This document shows, one piece after another, positions 6,524 to 7,736 of a DNA stretch of 7,736 nt. A program made the translations under genes and the position numbers. Below the pieces are notes generated by a model. That model was not told the origin of the DNA. It made no database searches and worked only from the letters and a program-made list of their open reading frames with translations. The DNA is from Actinomycetota bacterium (GTDB lineage Bacteria; Actinomycetota; Actinomycetes; JACCUZ01). The stretch spans positions 1 to 7,736 of the forward strand of contig JAVEDA010000064.1 in assembly GCA_030841195.1 (NCBI GenBank), given 5' to 3'. Each line of letters begins with the position of its first letter. Position 1 is the stretch's first letter.

Positions 6524-7736
6524 GTGAACGCCATCAGCGTCGTCGAGGACGAGGTCAGAGAGCTCGTCCGCCGTCGCGGCCTGGACCCGGTCGCCGACCC
6601 CGCCGCCGTGCGCCGCCTGGTCGACGAGGTCATCTCGGAGTACGACGAACGAAGCGTCGGCGGCACCTTGCCGCAGCTGGTGGACGCCCGGCTGGCGGCC
6701 CGGCACGTGTTCGACGCCGTGGCTGGGTTCGGGCCGCTGCAGAAGTACCTCGACGACCCCACGGTCGAGGAGATCTGGATCAACGAGCCCACCAAGGTCT
6801 TCATCGCGCGGCGCGGGGTGCACGAGCTCACCACCACGATCCTCACCGCGGACGAGGTGCGAGACCTCTGCGAGAAGATGCTGAAGTCCTCGGGCCGCCG
6901 GGTCGACCTCTCCACCCCGTTCGTCGACGCGATGCTCCCCGACGGGTCCCGCCTGCACGTCGTGATCCCCGACATCACCCAGGCGCACTGGTCGGTGAAT
7001 ATCCGCAAGTTCGTCGTGCGGGCCACCCACCTTGACGACCTGGTCGCCCTCGGCACCTTGACGACGCAGTGCGCGCGGTTCCTCGAGGCCGCCGTTTCGT
7101 CGGGGCTCAACATCCTGGTCGCCGGAGGAACCCAGGCAGGCAAGACGACGCTGCTGAACTGCCTCGCTGCGGCGATCCCCTCCCGCGAGCGGGTGGTGAC
7201 CGCGGAGGAGGTCTTCGAGCTGAAGATCCCGCTGCCCGACGTCGTGTCCATGCAGTGCCGGCAGGAGAGCCTGGAGGGCACCGGCGAGATCAAGCTGCGT
7301 CGGCTGGTCAAGGAAGCGCTGCGGATGCGGCCGTCCCGGATCATCGTCGGCGAGGTGCGCCAGGAGGAGAGTCTGGACCTGCTCATCGCCCTCAACTCCG
7401 GACTGCCCGGCATGTGCACCATCCACGCCAACTCGGCCCGCGAGGCGGTGACCAAGATGTGCACCCTGCCCCTGCTCGCGGGCGAGAACGTCAGTCACGC
7501 GTTCGTCGTGCCGACGGTCGCGGGCTGCATCGACGTGGTCGTGCATATTGCGACCGAGCGCGACGGACGGCGAGCGGTCCGCGAGGTGCTGGCGGTCCCC
7601 GGCCGGGTCGAGGGCGACGTCGTCGAGACAGCCGACATCTTCGCCACCCGGGGCGGCCAGCTGGTGCGCGCCGACGGGTGGCCGCCGCACCCGGAGCGCT
7701 TTGACAGCGCGGGTTTCGACCTGGCTCGCCTCTTGT
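6524..7736 (+). CDS. CpaF/TadA-type secretion ATPase (Tad/Flp pilus or type II/IV secretion motor), 3' end beyond the window
   Basis: A cytoplasmic hexameric ATPase of the PilT/VirB11 superfamily that powers Tad pilus assembly or a related secretion machine. The frame opens at GTG 6524 and remains open through 404 codons to the window end. The N-terminal domain has FGPLQKYLDDPTVEEIWIN (about 69-87). The ATPase core has Walker A GGTQAGKT (201-208, K207), an acidic Asp-box-like segment TAEEVFEL (226-233), arginines in RLVKEALRMRPSR (260-272), Walker B IIVGE (273-277) and the His box GMCTIHANS (296-304, H301). All catalytic elements look intact. Gln204 within Walker A differs from the usual Gly-Ser there, a variant I associate with actinobacterial members. 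The protein appears nearly complete. TadB/TadC-like membrane partners would be expected immediately downstream. It diverges from the EssC-like gene across 146 bases. Confidence 0.93.
   Translation, partial: MNAISVVEDEVRELVRRRGLDPVADPAAVRRLVDEVISEYDERSVGGTLPQLVDARLAARHVFDAVAGFGPLQKYLDDPTVEEIWINEPTKVFIARRGVHELTTTILTADEVRDLCEKMLKSSGRRVDLSTPFVDAMLPDGSRLHVVIPDITQAHWSVNIRKFVVRATHLDDLVALGTLTTQCARFLEAAVSSGLNILVAGGTQAGKTTLLNCLAAAIPSRERVVTAEEVFELKIPLPDVVSMQCRQESLEGTGEIKLRRLVKEALRMRPSRIIVGEVRQEESLDLLIALNSGLPGMCTIHANSAREAVTKMCTLPLLAGENVSHAFVVPTVAGCIDVVVHIATERDGRRAVREVLAVPGRVEGDVVETADIFATRGGQLVRADGWPPHPERFDSAGFDLARLL

Noticed and set aside
6164..7690. Long minus-strand open frame opposite the CpaF/TadA gene.
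   Set aside because: The plus-strand frame from 6524 carries all CpaF motifs in order. The minus frame is low-complexity with no recognisable domain and would also overlap the start of the EssC-like gene in another frame.
1..7736. CRISPR arrays, tRNA or rRNA genes, insertion sequences, attachment sites.
   Set aside because: I saw no spaced direct repeats of CRISPR type, no cloverleaf or rRNA-like sequence, and no transposase motifs. The window is almost fully occupied by the six genes described.

Overview
The window is GC-rich (about 70% by eye), has strong G/C preference at third codon positions, and uses GTG starts. Together with a UsfX/RsbW-SigF pair, an EssC/EccC-type type VII secretion ATPase and a CpaF/TadA ATPase, this points to a free-living actinomycete. 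The Geodermatophilales/Frankia-like lineages are my best guess, but genus cannot be fixed from the sequence alone.

Layout. From about 6377 down to the left edge, five genes lie on the minus strand. In their own reading order they are: a 1441-residue membrane-anchored FHA/FtsK-SpoIIIE ATPase of EssC type (6377-2052); a small zincin-like HExxH metallopeptidase (about 2001-1660); a GNAT acetyltransferase resembling diamine acetyltransferases (1617-1132); an RsbW/UsfX-type anti-sigma factor (1053-610); and a SigF/SigB-family sigma factor that overlaps it by 4 bases and runs off the left edge (613-1). On the plus strand, reading away from the EssC-like gene across a 146-bp divergent intergenic region, a CpaF/TadA-type secretion ATPase starts at 6524 and runs off the right edge. 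Its frame stays open to the last base.

How the parts may work together. The right half puts two secretion motors back to back: a type VII (ESX/Ess)-like FtsK motor and a Tad/type IV pilus-like hexameric ATPase. The space between them is short and holds a plausible promoter and a repeated GTCCACAGG motif. No WXG100 substrate, other ESX core component, TadB/TadC or pilin is visible here; they would have to lie to the right of the window or elsewhere. The left half is a stress-response regulatory module: RsbW should hold the SigF-type sigma factor inactive until an anti-anti-sigma factor releases it. The acetyltransferase and metallopeptidase sit between the two modules and have no demonstrated link to either.

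The points most worth a second look are the composite N-terminus of the EssC-like protein (a putative ubiquitin-like domain followed by an FHA domain), its divergent pairing with CpaF, the altered nucleotide-binding motifs in its second and third ATPase modules, the intergenic repeats, and the repeat-expanded Glu-Val-Val tract in the sigma factor's N-terminal extension.
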